Shown here: one piece after another, positions 26,731 through 39,599 of the stretch
How the letters are laid out: each line of letters opens with the position of its first letter
How positions within the stretch are numbered: position 1 is the stretch's first letter
Source: Latrodectus hesperus
Taxonomy: Eukaryota; Arthropoda; Arachnida; Araneae; Theridiidae
NCBI GenBank assembly: GCA_037975125.1
Contig: CM075862.1
Span: 42,260,924-42,324,923 of the forward strand
Length of the DNA: 64,000 nucleotides
Direction: 5' to 3'
The notes under the pieces: generated by a model
What the model was told of the DNA's origin: nothing
Seen by the model: the letters and a program-made list of their open reading frames with translations, nothing else
Databases searched by the model: none
Made by a program: the position numbers and the translations under genes

Positions 26731-29040
26731 AAAATGCTCCATTCATTAATATAAAAAGGTCTTTATCTATAAAAGTGTTTTTGCTGCAAAGCAGCTGGTG
26801 AGTTTTATCACAAATTCAACAAAAGTCACCCATTGAAGATCACAGCTCAAAGGTTTGGCAGAAGGTCTTAACCACCAAGCAACCCATTCACTGTCTGCGC
26901 TTTCATTATAAATCAGAACTCTTACAATTACTGTTGATTAAAATTTCCTTTTTTTATAATCAGCTTATCTGTCTCACAATGATGGCACAGCTTGTTCGTT
27001 TTGGGCCTTATGCTAGAAAACCTAACCAATGAAGCCTGTCTCACAATGCATGTAGTATAAGCATTTCCGCACTTTCAATTGTTCCGAATTTTATTTTGCA
27101 TTTTGAAACAATCAGTTTCCTTACTTAGAATCCATAACGGAACTTATAATAATTCTATCACACATATTTTGTAATAAATAATTATCTTAAATTTATTTTA
27201 TACCTTAATAAAGATTTGTAAAACTCTCAAACAGAAGAAGGATTTATATTTATTAAATTAACTTTTAAAGAGAACAATTTATGTATTTACAATGTAGAAA
27301 GAATTTACTGTTAAAATAATTAGTTTATGAGAATGATTTATACTTTCCTTTTGTCTTTTTCATTCAATAAAAATATGTATTCATGTCTTCATTTTCGACG
27401 GACTGTATGTGTGTGAATCCGTCAAAAATAAGGATATAAATGTCTATTTTATTGAATAAAAATACACACACACATTTAAATCTACACGATAATTTAATAT
27501 TCACAATAAAATAAATAAAAACTCATGACACTGAAGTACAATTAAAGTGAGTCTCAGTGTCAAAAACAGAAAGCTGGACAAATAAATATTTCTAACTTCA
27601 TATAGTTGTAAGCTTAGAGGAGATATCCAGAGAAAATTATTTGTAACTGTATATTTATACTCTATGCAGATGTAAATAAATTTATTTTGACAATTATAAG
27701 TTTTATAATAAAAGTTTATTTTTGAAAATTATTAATATTTAAAAATTTGTTAAAATTTAAAATATGGGTGAAACTTTATAGAATAGGAAAGTAAAAATTA
27801 ATTAAGTTTATTTGAAACCTTATAACAGAAATATAATAGAATCAAAACTTTTAACGAAAAAGCTTTTTAAATATAGAAATACGAAACGATTTATGATTGA
27901 TAATATATATAAATTAAAATTATATGTCTAGAAAAAGGAAAGAAATCAATGCAATTATTTTCCTGCAACTTAACAACTGAACAATAATTATTATTTAAAA
28001 ACCACAGTATATTCCTCTTTTAAAATTTGACATCACTTAAATTCTGTAAGAACATAAATCCATTATAAGAATGATATAAGCCACATTTTTTGTACTTATA
28101 TTACATATTTTGAGAATAAATATGGAAAATACAGGAAATGAAATGGAAAAATAAATGCATTTTAATGAAATTATTATGTTTATCCAGAAATATGATTAGT
28201 ACCATTTGCTTAAATTTTATAACCATTAAAAACAATTATTTGCTAAAATTTTGACATGCCTTACATTTGGAATTACAAATATATAAACAAAAGACAAAAA
28301 GCAATATTCGCTCTAGAAATGATATACGCCTTATAAATTCTTACCTCTTTCACACTTAACTGTTTAATTTATTTAGATTTTACTTTTATTAATGCTTCAA
28401 CTAATCTTAAGATGGGTCCATGGATTTGATGGATCTTTCTGTTGATCCAGTAGAATAAGAAAACAAACGATAATCTTATGTTATATCTTATGCTTGCCTC
28501 TGGCGTGAACACCCCGAACAGTTACTGACCATTTAGTTTTTAACAGTATTGTGGTCTGTACTTTTAGCAGACTATGGCGAAACTCGAACATTATCTGTTT
28601 CAAACCAATTTTTAACGTCATTGGCCATGCGAATTGATGCTCCATATTGCAGTGTAAGATCTGTAAGCTTACAATGTCTTACATTGAAAGATATAAGCCT
28701 TAAGACTTATAACACATTGAAACCTGGTGATAGCATTCTTATAAAATATCATTTAGCAATCTTAACTCATTCATTAGAAACACAATATTACTAAGCACAA
28801 GCGGTTGATTTTGTGATTTAAATACCGACTGTGAAATGCAAGATAAAAATTTTTTCACTTATTTATTTCGTAAAATTACATTTTGAATATTTCATAATTC
28901 ATAAGGATTGTAAAAATGTGCACGAATTAAATAATTATGTTATTCATTATTTTTCTGCAGAGAGCTACTATTTGGGAACGCATAAGAAATTAAGTTTTTC
29001 ACATTTGATTCTTTTATGCATATTTTAACCACATTTTATG
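26731..29040. other. AT-rich spacer downstream of copy B
   Basis: No gene was supported. A region at 26985-27060 loosely resembles the decayed tRNA-Ser flank seen near 42 kb and 46 kb. The 81-codon open frame at 28549-28794 on the plus strand has no recognisable domain. Confidence 0.45.
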
Positions 29041-29044
29041 ATCT

Positions 29045-29465
29045 TTGCTACTACAAAGATAAATAAATTGAAAAGTAAAAAATGATTGAATTGATGAAAT
29101 TTAGATTTATGCTAAAATTAATATGCGTATCAATATGCATAATTAATGCATTTTATAAACTATCATTGTGTTCAGGGGAATAATCGGAAAAACTCTTATG
29201 TAGAAAAATGCAAAATCAAGAGCACATTGTGTTTTATTGCTTGTGTATTGAATCACATTTTCCAAAAATGAATATAGCAATAATAAACAAAACTGGAATT
29301 TTGAAATATTTATTAAGCCGAAAAATATAGCCGAAAATAGTAAGAAAGATATAAAAAATAAAAATAAAATAAAAAAATTGCCTTCATCTTGCCAGTAAAT
29401 TTAAAGAATATTTGCCAAAAAATCATTTCTTCGTTCATTTTCCTTCACCTGGGCCGCTCCGTGGG
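29045..29465 (-). repeat. Copy B: partial duplicate of the 3' terminal exon and flank
   Basis: This segment repeats 29565-29940, starting at TTTAGATTTATGCT and including AAAACTCTTATGTAGAAAAAT, the poly(A) block (AATAAA at 29314-29309) and part of exon 3. Homology stops abruptly after CACCTGGGCCGCTCCGT at 29462. It is a local duplication of about 0.5 kb that gives copy B a second potential cleavage site. Confidence 0.75.
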
Positions 29466-29769
29466 ATTATTAATTTACGCTAATCTACACATTTAATTTG
29501 TGGTAATCTAGCAAGTGAGCTTACTTGTAACGTCTAATTGTTAGCTATCGAGATGGTTTTCCTTTTTTTAAATTGATTTGTTCGAATGAAATTTAGATTT
29601 ATGCTGAAATTTTATATGTATCAGGTACATATTTAATGCATTTTATAAGCGATCATTGTATTCATAAATAAATCGAAAAACTCTTATGTAGAAAAATTCA
29701 AAATCATTCATTGGTGTTGAATTGAATCACATATTCCAAAATGAATATGGAAAAAATTAACTAAACTGG

Positions 29770-30017
29770 AATTTCGAAATATTTATTAAGCCGAAAAATA
29801 TAGCCGAAAATAGTAAGAAAGATATAAAAAAGAAAAAATATAAATAAAATAAAAAATTGCCTTCATCTTGCCAGTAAATTTAAAGAATATTTGCCAAAAA
29901 ATCATTTCTTCGTTCATTTTCCATCACCTGGGCCGCTCCGTCCATTCCGACAACTTTCTGACAGGCTCCAACATCTGATGCATTCCGAAACTGAATCCAA
30001 GAGAACGTTCTCTTCTA
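29770..30017 (-). other. Copy B: predicted terminal 3'UTR exon with poly(A) signal
   Basis: It begins after an ACAG acceptor (AG ends at 30018). The conserved core is GATTCAGTTTCGGAATGC, then GTTGGAGCCTGTCAGAAAG, then GGACGGAGCGGCCCAG, and it ends at AATAAA (29787-29782). The frame that is open in copy C meets a TAG as its first codon after the acceptor here, which favours an untranslated exon. Intron 2 would be 1,101 bp, almost the same as in A (1,095). Confidence 0.55.
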
Positions 30018-30133
30018 CTGTCTGATATTTCTTTCATCTTCAATCTTGCTGCTCTATCCCTTTTATTTATAGTTTAAGATTGATCATACTTTTTATATTT
30101 TAATTACTATTTTATTTATTTATTTTTTTGATA

Positions 30134-30685
30134 GCAAGGTGTCTTTGAGAATTTAAAAATGTCTATTGAAGCATAATTTTGTGAGAATGAGATATACATC
30201 ATGAATTAATAATTTGGGAAATTAGAAAAATTTTGAAAATTAAAGTAAACATTTTAATGAATTTTTAAGTTATATAAACTAACTTTTTTGTAAACCAGGT
30301 AATAAATACCTGTGGAGAAGTAGGTAAGGATATACCTATGTATCTGCTTTATATGAAAATAAAAATTTTAAAGATATAATCTATTGATAAAAATATGAAT
30401 ATTATTCAGGTAATTAGCTACATGTTGTGTGTGTGCTGAAAAAATAGGTAAGAATATACCTAAATACTATTTAAAACTGAGTAAAAATTTAGATTAATTG
30501 AAAATTTTAAACTTATTTCCAGGTATATAAAACTACCTGCTCTCAAACAGCGTATTTCATAAAATTTAAAAATTTTCTATTTAGAATGAATATTACTAAT
30601 AGCAGTTATAAGAAAAATTTTGATGTAACTTTAAAGAAAGAGGATGAAATTCAGTTTAAGAAAATTTTGAGAGAAAACACCTTGC
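30134..30685 (-). repeat. Copy B: inverted-repeat-bounded cassette with five small palindromes
   Basis: The outer arms are GCAAGGTGT (30134-30142) and ACACCTTGC (30677-30685), with further near-pairing inward. The palindromes are CAGGTAATAAATACCTG (30296-30312), TAGGTAAGGATATACCTA (30321-30338), an imperfect CAGGTAATTAGCTACATG (30407-30424), TAGGTAAGAATATACCTA (30445-30462) and CAGGTATATAAAACTACCTG (30520-30539). The order and spacing match copies A and C. Confidence 0.8.
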
Positions 30686-30909
30686 ATTTTATATGATTTT
30701 TGTGAAGATTGCTGTTTCTTTAATTTTTCTTTATTTCGGAGCTAGCTTCTGATTATATACGTTGTTAATATTGTAATTTGTAATTATAAATTCTTCCCTT
30801 CTTGCTTATAATTGTTTCGTAAATTTGCTATTTATTTCCTCATTCTAAGCTTAAGTTTATATTTTAATTTTGACATGGTATGAAATGCTTATTGTTCTCT
30901 TAAAATTTT

Positions 30910-30990
30910 TTTTGCGTTCTCTGGATTCAGTTCCCACTATATCAAGCTTCGTCCATTTTCATTCTTTTACCATTCCTTTCCTTCTACTTT
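30910..30990 (-). other. Copy B: short conserved block near the start of intron 2
   Basis: This corresponds to 16690-16760 and 51600-51680. On the minus strand the core is GACGAAGCTTGATATAGTGG, then GAACTGAATCCAGAG. The frame open in copy A is interrupted by TAG, so a coding role is unlikely in this copy. Confidence 0.5.
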
Positions 30991-31121
30991 AGCTTCCCTT
31001 TTATATTTTTACTATTTACCTATGTATAAACACAAAGGAAATGCGTTAACGATTTAGAGAAAAAAACTTTGATAAATGAATATAGGATTTATAATAAATA
31101 ATAATAAATTTTACTTACATA

Positions 31122-32868
31122 TTATTGGGTTTCACCCCCTTTCTGCATGGTTCTTGGTTTTAAACGCCTGAATCCTTTCCAGAATCTTCTCAAGAAAGTT
31201 TGTTTCTTTCCAGATGTAACATTTTTTTCAGTATTCACTTCAATTTCAACATTCATGTCATCATTGATGTTATCCTTGTCTTCAACAAAATGTCTTACTT
31301 CTGTTTTTCTTTCCCTATAAGAGTTCTCTTCACATTGTTCTTGTCTATAAGAGTTCTTGTCACATCGTTGTTGTCTGTGTTTATTAGAGATACTTACTTT
31401 TTTGTTGGGAGACTTACCTTCATGGGCATATTTCTCTGATATTAAGTTTAAAACAGGTGTTTTTTCGTTACTGTTCAGTCTTTCACTAACGTTCATCCTT
31501 AGTTTTGCCATTTCGATTTGCTCTTTGATTACAGCTGACCAGTCACGAAGCTCAAACAATTTGTTTTCTTCACAATTCCCATAATTTTTTTCAACGTCTA
31601 TATTCAAACGATGTTCAACTGCTTTATGTTTCTGTAAAGTATGGTCCATGTAAAATGTCTCATTTTCTACTCTGGATGTTGTATTTTGTTTTTCATATTC
31701 AGTGCTGTTATCATTAACCTTCTTATCATTTGTATTATGATTACCTTCTAGTCCTTTTCCTAATTTTTCATAACTTTCATTGTTATCAGAAATGTTTGTC
31801 ATTAAATTTTCCATTTCATTTTGTTCTTTGAGAACGATTGACCAGTCACGAACGGTCCATGCTTCGTATGATACAAATTCGTGATTTTCATTGTTGCTTG
31901 TTTTCAAATGTTGTTCAACATTATCGTTTTCTTTTGAAGCATAATTTGTGGCATATATTTCTTTTTCTTTTTCGGGTGTTGTACTCTCCTTTTCCCATTC
32001 GTCGTTGTCTACCATTTTATTTTTTGTATCATAAGTAATTTCTATATCCTTCTCTGATATTTGTATTTTGGTGTCTTCTTTATTGTTCAATGTATCTTTT
32101 GAGTGAGGTCTTTTTATTGGATTCGAAAATTCTTCAAATTTTTTCTTCTCCGTTATACTTAGTGTTTCAAACTCATTTTGTTCTTTTATCACGATGGACC
32201 AATCACGCAACAACCATGGTGGATTGAACTCTGTTTCGTTTTCTTTCACTTTATTAAAATCGTTCATACTTCCTTTAAGACAGTCATCGTAGGTGTTAAT
32301 TTTATCAATTGTATTGTCAAAGCTATCACTTAAATTATTCTGTACCCAGTGCTCATCTAAATTATTATTTTGAGCCATGTTGATGTTATTCCCTTCTGGA
32401 ACATTATTAGAAATATCTGTGTAATCCGATAGTTTCGCTTGATTTTTATCTTCAAATGTATAATTATTTGATGTATATACTTCTTCTAAGCAGATGTCAT
32501 TATTTGCTTTCGGCTGTTTGTTATCTTTGTAAACTCTTGATGCAAGAATATCACATTCTTGATCATTAGGAAAACTTTTTCGATCGACTCGATTGTCATT
32601 GGACATTTCTTCTTCAAAATCATTTAAAGTTTCTTTTGATGATTCAGCTTTCTCCGTATGATTAGTTGGATTTATATTTTCTGAATCTTGAATGACGTAA
32701 GATGATTCACAGTTATTTTGAAAGGAAATTTTTGAGTCAATTTCTGCCTTATTTGATGTTGCAAAATTTGCCTGTTTTCGATCGTGTTGACTCCTATCAC
32801 AAGACAATGAGTCAACTGCTTCATCTTTAGTTTCATTATTTTTCTTAGAATTCTTTCTTGCTTTCATG
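31122..32868 (-). CDS. Copy B of W-repeat family: large exon 2, intact
   Basis: This is the best-preserved copy. The acceptor AG precedes C at 32868, which completes an ATC codon with exon 1. Then come MKARKNSKKNNETKDEAVDS and an open frame to TAA at 31122, giving 593 residues with exon 1. I know no family with these features. Three modules are present at about residues 230, 349 and 450: PPWLLRDWSIVIKEQ, EAWTVRDWSIVLKEQ and KLFELRDWSAVIKEQ. The third has F in place of the first W. Each is preceded by about 100 residues with a DNxxEYEK-like acidic/polar linker. Near residues 507-530 a 10-residue unit with C-[DE]-[KE]-N-S-Y-R is duplicated in tandem. The C-terminus is basic and aromatic (FLRRFWKGFRR, then QKGGETQ). 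There is no signal peptide or membrane segment, so a cytoplasmic or nuclear location is only a guess. A donor GTAAGT starts 3 nt after the stop. Confidence 0.82.
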
Positions 32869-33429
32869 CTGAAATAGAATACAAAATTCAAAGAAATTTT
32901 TTAGTAAGAAAAGAGAAATCATAATCATTCTAATAAATGTTTATGATTTCTCTGAATTCCCTTCTTGAAAAAAATTTTTTGCATTGATTTTGCAACTAAC
33001 ACTTAGCTTCAACCATTGTCTAAAATAAAAACTACAAAATTTCATGGAAATTGACATCAAATAACATCAGTAATTATAATGTTTAAAATTGTACTTTTAA
33101 AATTTTTTCTAATAATACTTTATCACATTTTAATAAAATTATTAATATATTTAAATATTATTTGAATGTTTTAATATTATCATAATTATATAAATTATAG
33201 TTATTTTAATACTTGTTCATGATGTAAATGAAAACTGCGTTTAATATTTCATTATTAATATTTAATTACTTCTCATATAACTTTTTTCAAATTCAAGTAT
33301 TCTGATATATTACTTTAGATGTATATATAACAAATACTTGAATTCTAAAGTATTTTAAAATATAATTTCACTCTAACAAGATTTCAGTTATTTAAGATGA
33401 ATATTAAAAACATTGTGAATAATACTTAC

Positions 33430-33464
33430 ATTTTATGTCGCAAGAATTTTAGTACACGAGACAT
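33430..33464 (-). CDS. Copy B of W-repeat family: exon 1 (short coding exon)
   Basis: ATG at 33464 opens MSRVLKFLRHK plus AT, with donor GTAAGT from 33429. The intron to exon 2 is 561 bp (32869-33429) with an AG acceptor. The phase is 2, so the junction codon ATC (I) leads into MKARKN. The predicted N-terminus is strongly basic and could form an amphipathic helix. The exon is conserved in position and sequence in all three copies. Confidence 0.75.
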
Positions 33465-33514
33465 TCTGGAAGTTATAAATGTAATAAAAATGTACTATTG
33501 CAGATTGGATTGAA

Positions 33515-33660
33515 ATGTACTATGCTTTACTCAGGGCTATATATTTTCAGTGTATTATCACTATGGAAGATTATTTTACTTGGAGGGTAGAAATGGCCAA
33601 CCTATTGTCAATATATTTGTGCAGAAAGGGGACGAGGTTGATTGTTTCATATCTATGGTC
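33515..33660 (-). promoter_or_regulatory. Copy B: conserved 5' flanking block
   Basis: This shares GGAAGATTATTTTACTTGGA, CCAACCTATTGTCAA and GTGCAGAAAGGGGACGAGGT (plus-strand reading) with copies A and C, at 50-200 bp upstream of exon 1. It probably holds the promoter and transcript start. Confidence 0.55.
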
Positions 33661-33729
33661 CCTTGCATTTCATTGTTATTCTTCAGTAATTGTTGCAAGA
33701 CTTGATTTCGTTTTGTTACATAAGTAAAT

Positions 33730-36250
33730 GGAGTTCATTGCATTTCATAAATCATTGTTACAAATAATTTGAATTGTGGGAAAGATAACAATTTATATAT
33801 TGAACATAAAATATTCTTAAATTTAGTATCACTGCTATTTTGATAGCGAATTTTAAAAAATAATAAGCAATTAAATGAATGAATAACGATTTGAAAAATG
33901 TTTCAATTAAAAAAAATCAGACCATATAATTGTTTGAAGAAAATTCAGTTTTTAAAGTTAATTTACTAATTTAAATTAAATAAGAAAAACAATCGATTCT
34001 CATTCATAAAACATTTTTAAAAATTTTAGAGATTAAATTTTGAATATGCAACTGAGAGGCCTTAACTTTTTGCATACCGTCCACTTAGTTTAGTTATTTT
34101 TTATAGATTCTTATCTAAAGGATTTTATATAGAAACTATCACTTCAATGATGAAAGTTCCTTCTTTAGTCTATACTTTAATTAAAAAAATGTTTACTTTA
34201 TACCTTTATTAGTGATTCTAATAATCAATTAGTGGAAAGATGGTCAGAACAAGGTAGATAAATAGACTCATTATCTCACCAGAATGAGAGTAGAATTTAG
34301 CTTATATATGTCAGAAAACTCATAGAAGTAGACACTTGCAGACATCAGGTCATTAAGTGTAGAATTCTTGGTGGAATCAAACCAATAGTAGATTGTCTTA
34401 CGTATCATCACCAATGTTTTGAATAGTTTAACTAGAAAAGTGTTTCTAACTGCTGGAAGTTTTACTTTAATCAAGTACAGTTTCTGATAATACCACTTAC
34501 AGCTATTTAAATTATTGAGCCGGATTTTGACCATGTTGGAAATATTTTAAGGCTTACATTTTGTCAAGTGGCGATGTGGTATATAAGGGGAATATTGTCA
34601 GCCGAACAGAACCAAATAGGATCCAATTTTGGCTTGAGATATTTTTAACGCCAAAAAAAGCGTCAAATTCTGGCTATCAAGCTCCGTTCGAAACAAAATG
34701 TAAACTTAAGTATTAGTTACTAGAAATTTTAAAATTTATTGCCAAATGTTTAGCCAAATTTTATTCTAAACAAAGTGGTACTCAATTCTACACCGAACAA
34801 GCTTTAATGTTACATAACTATAAATTTTATTAAACTTGTAAGACTATGTACAAAAAATTAAAAATTCAGTAAATAGTATTTTTGCATTACAATATAACAG
34901 TGTAACTGTTGTACTGAAGTAAATATACAGTATTAAATAAAATGTAATGTGCATTATATATCAGGAATTAAAATATTTTGAACAGGAAATTTTTTATAAA
35001 CTTAAAAATTTAGATTTAGAAAGTGAAATATCATAATGCAATCTAGTAAATCTAGTAAACAGGTTCTAATAAGGATAAAAATGAGCTTTAGAAATAATGA
35101 AAATTCAAATTAAAAATTGTGTTCAAGAAAATTATTTAAAAGATTTTTTAGTAGTAAAAAAACAAAATGTTTCACTAAAAACACGATATACATTGGATAC
35201 CGTGCTCATTGAATACATCTATATTTTAATCATCAGTGGTACAAAAGATCTTGGTAATTTGTGTGTTTACATTTCTTATAAATTATTCATAAAAAGTATG
35301 AAATTTGTGTTATCCATTCGAAATCATTTCTCATCAGTACGCATGAGTTAACATCAGGAGATCCAAAATCTCAGAACTAACATAATAATTTTGCCTGAAC
35401 ATTAAATATAGTTCCAGCGTTTCATCAAAATTCAAAGACGCCTTTTTATTTTCGAAAATAATATTTATATTTAAGTAAATGACATTACTAAAATTTCAAA
35501 CACATTACTGCATCAAAATTTGCAAAAATTTGCCTTCAAAAATTATTGTTTCGTAAAGCATCATCCTCTAGGCAAACAAATAATAATAAATAAAATAAAA
35601 TGAAATAAATCTTTTTTTTAGGATATTTGAATGATTTTAACCACACATGTTAACCTTAAACTAAGCAGATATGTAAACTCCTTTCCCACAGTGTTAGATG
35701 TTTTTCAAAATAAGCTTCAGTCATATATAGCTCGAATGTCAACAGTCTAATTTTTTGGCTTTTATTTCCATATTTTGTTGATTTTCTTAGCATCCATAAC
35801 CCTTGCCAATTTTCAAACAACAACTTGAAATAAACATAGGTTATTAATGCTTCTTTACACTTTAATCACTAATTACTTCTCATAGTATATAAATATTAAT
35901 AAAGATTATTGAATTTCTTTTTTGTGATTAATTATTTTTATGTTAATATATAAAATTATAGCGTAGTCTTACAAAAAGTGTCATTATGATCCTAAGAAAA
36001 GATAAGGTTAATTTCTTCGCAATAACTTTTCGATAATGTAAAGAACTTTTGTAGTTCACTAGAGATAAAAAATGCATCCTTGCCTTATTCAAACGGGAAC
36101 AAGTGAGTGATTATTTATTTGTCTTCTCAGGGAATTTTCTGGCATTTATTCCAGCTCAATTTCCTAATTTTAGAGGATTGTGGGAAGCTAGTGTCAAGAG
36201 CTTTAGAACATGAACTTACTTTTTAGGAGTTATTTACTATAACTGCTGAG
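33730..36250. other. Gene-poor AT-rich spacer
   Basis: No gene, RNA gene or recognised repeat was found. The open frames of 65-87 codons have no domain. Confidence 0.5.
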
Positions 36251-36257
36251 ATTGAGG

Positions 36258-36384
<127 letters not shown>

Positions 36385-37258
36385 TAAGTGTTTTCTATGA
36401 AGTTTTCGTCTCTTCACCAAATATTATTGCTGTGATTATGTATTTGTTTTTGATCCGTGTATTTCTGTAATTCCATTTATGTGTGTGTTGTGTGCGAATA
36501 AAAATTATCAAAAATGCGAACTTTGTAAGCTTTATTGCTTCACTTTTGTTGAAAGGGGAACAAACAATTAGCTTATAGGGAAAATATACACTATAATTGC
36601 AAAGATATTAATATCAGAAATCTTTCTCAGCAGAACAGAATTTATAGAAGTGATAGATTTCCCTTCTATAACTAACACTCAATATTGCATGTTTTTATTA
36701 CTCATTTTACTGAAATGAATTTCAACCAATTGACAAAACAGTTAAAATCAACAAATATTCCAATTATTTAATTCAAGTATTAATTCCGAGTTTCAAGGGT
36801 TTTCATGTGCATGTAAACAACTAAATATAAAGTACAACAAATATTCAACCAGAGTGGATCCTATATTAACTTTCTTATGAGAGTTCAAAATATCATTGCT
36901 TGTCTTTGAAATGATTTGAACAAGAAACTCATTTCAATTTTATGAAATAACCAATGATATTCAATTATAAATTTTTTTAAAATTAATAAAAACATGCAAT
37001 TTAATTTGAAAGCATGCTAACTGATTCATATTAAGTAAATATGATTTTGATTTTTCGTTAGACTTACATCTTTAAAATGGAAACTGGTATTAATAACTTA
37101 CTTTATATAATTAAAATATATACAACAATGTAATTTTGCTTAATTCATACTGAATTGTATGCTAATATCAATTGTAGATTAGTATTACTCTTAGATTTAA
37201 ATTCTCTATGCATTCCTCGCCATAATTATTGAGTGCATACAAGTTTTAGCTGTATATA

Positions 37259-37978
37259 CAGGGTGATCTTTTTTAAAGTGACAGTGTTTGGAGCGCCCTG
37301 TAGCGCGATCTAATATTTCGTGAAAAAAAATTTTAGTTTCAAAAATCGCCACTAGGTAATTTTGTGACGCTTTACAATGTATAAAATGTGAGAAAAGAGA
37401 AATACTGACACATAGAATCGTAAAATTAAATTATTAATGTTTATTACATTAACTTCCCCGGTAAGGAATTAGACCACATTCCATGTGAGCTCCGTTCTCA
37501 GAAATAACACCCTGCATTCTGCGTACAGCGTTCCCCATAGCCGAACGTAACATGTCACGAGGAATATTCCGCACTGTCTTTGTTATGTTGTCCTTTAGAA
37601 GAGACAAATTTGATACTCCACCAACATAAACGCATGTTCCGGTAACGTGAGAGGCATGGCCACTGGAGCTCGTTTACTTCAGCTGAGATTATTTGCCGGA
37701 GCTGTCTACTACTTGCTTTTATAGCCCCTATTACTGGCACTGTCATCTAACAATATTTGCATTTTGCTTTGATACTTGCGTTTTATGCTAATTCTCGTTA
37801 TTGTAAACTATAGCAGCGCCACAAAATGCCCTAGCGGTGACTTTTGAACTAAAACATTTTTTACGGAATTTTTTTCCCATGTCTTGATTAGTCTAAATAA
37901 CAAGTTTGGTGTCATTTCGGCTATTAGATCGCGCTACAGGACGCTCCAAACACAGTCACTTTAAAAAAGATCACCCTG
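37259..37978. mobile_element. Non-autonomous Tc/mariner-like element with long terminal inverted repeats
   Basis: The left end is CAGGGTGATCTTTTTTAAAG and the right end is its near-perfect complement (CTTTAAAAAAGATCACCCTG). TA lies outside both ends, as expected for this superfamily. The repeats extend imperfectly inward for roughly 150 bp (CGCGATCTAATA; GCCACTAGG-like). The 720-bp element retains only the 3' tail of a transposase gene on the minus strand. The terminal CAGGGTG is shared with the larger element at 47334-48905, but the rest differs. Confidence 0.85.
37455..37650 (-). pseudogene. Transposase C-terminal remnant
   Basis: On the minus strand a frame ending at TAA (about 37455) reads GVSNLSLLKDNI, then TKTVRNIPRDMLRSAMGNAV, then RRMQGVISENGAHMECG. 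This is the typical C-terminal helix region and final CxxxxGxHxE-like tail of Tc-like transposases. The part carrying the catalytic residues has been deleted, so this is a fossil inside a non-autonomous element. Confidence 0.7.
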
Positions 37979-38999
37979 TACATTGGACATGTGTAAATCA
38001 TTGTAGTTTCATAAAAGTTTACTACAAAATTGGCTAATGCACATTGATAAGGAATTGTCAATGAATCCTGCATTGATAAATAACTAGGATACATGGAAAC
38101 TGATTTAATCTACACTGTGTCAAAATTCCAACAATTGTTGATGACAGGGTCTCATCGTAGCTCGTGAAAGATGAGACTTTTAAGGTAAAAAATCACCGTT
38201 ATGATTCTTACGACTATTTAGCTATGGGAGATACATTTTGTGATTCATTATTCTGCTTACACATGGCTCGATGTGTGCCTTAGAAATTTCTGGGTTGTCT
38301 CCCTTGCCACACGAGAGTAGGCCCATTGTCTGTAAAAGATCTTCTATAAAGGACAATTTATATTTAAAATACCATAGAATAACCATAAGCAGATAGTCTG
38401 TTCTCTGAGCTGTATTAAATTATGTTTGAACGACGCTTATAGGTACGACAGTATCCAACTAAAATCTGTTAATATAGTTGAGGCATTCGAGCCTGTAATC
38501 ATCAAAGTAAGAGAAATATTCAGTATTAAAAACTATTAAAATTTCATGTTCTTCTTAACCTTATTATTTTGATTTAAAAATTTTTAAGTCTGAAATATAT
38601 AACTGTATACAAACTCAGAAAACAAGAAAAAATAATTATATTTAAGGAGGTAAATAATCATATTTAATTAACACAGTATTTCTAGTTTGATATGTGTACT
38701 GCGACAATGCTATCTTCTAAAGAGCGATTACACGCTGAGACATATGGTTGCCACGTTAATCTTTGAGTCAACAGTTTGAAGGTTCAATTCCTACTTCAGA
38801 TTTCGATGCTTGTAGTGGTTTGGAATCCATTATAGATTACAGATTCGGTCTTATTAGCGCTAAAGTGCAAACAAATATTGACTGCTTAGTTATAAACAAA
38901 AGAAACCGAAAATTTATAGCATTGATAAATTTGGCTCTGTCTATTTTTCCTTATCGAAGAATCTGTTGACGTTACTATTACTAAACTTAACTCCATGGC

Positions 39000-39258
39000 A
39001 AGACAGCCCATGTGGGCCAAGGCCTACAGTGCCCATAACTGTTTTCATGACTGAGGGCCATGGGGTGCGAAGCATATGTCCCAGTTAGGTGGTCAGCCTA
39101 ACGTAAGACCCCCAGTGTTTAGTTCCCAAGCATGCTTGGTACTCAGTTAATCGACCCACTGAAGGGATGAAAAGCTGAGTCAACCTTGCCCAGCCCGAGG
39201 ATCGAACCTCGGACCTGTGTCATGGGAGCGTGTAACGCTGCCGCTAAGTGAAGTTACA
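39000..39258 (-). mobile_element. tRNA-derived SINE, family 1
   Basis: On the minus strand the head CACTTAGCGGCAGCGTTAC followed by GGTCCGAGGTTCGATCC carries A- and B-box-like sequences of a tRNA. The body (GTGCGAAGCATATGTCCCAG, then TTAGGTGGTCAGCCTAACGT on the plus strand) matches the copy at 60463-60728 over about 260 bp. Confidence 0.8.
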
Positions 39259-39599
39259 ATTGGTAATACTAAAATAGAGTGCTGTTAAAAGCTAACATTT
39301 TTCTAGAAAATATTTTAACTATAGTGATATTTAAATCCTTTATACATGATTATGGTTAAATGCACTGATCTGCAAAATGTAAGCAACAGGTTTTTTTTCC
39401 TATAACTTTAAGATAAATCATCTCATAGACATGAAATTCAGATATGATTTTGTACTCAAGCAATTACAAAAGCATAGTTTCACAAAATGAATTCAGTGCT
39501 TAAATTAAGAACTCAAACAACAAAAGGCTTTATTGAAATTATAGTATCGTTACACATGGCTGTCCATCCAAGAAATGGAACAACAAAAAGTTGTTTAGT

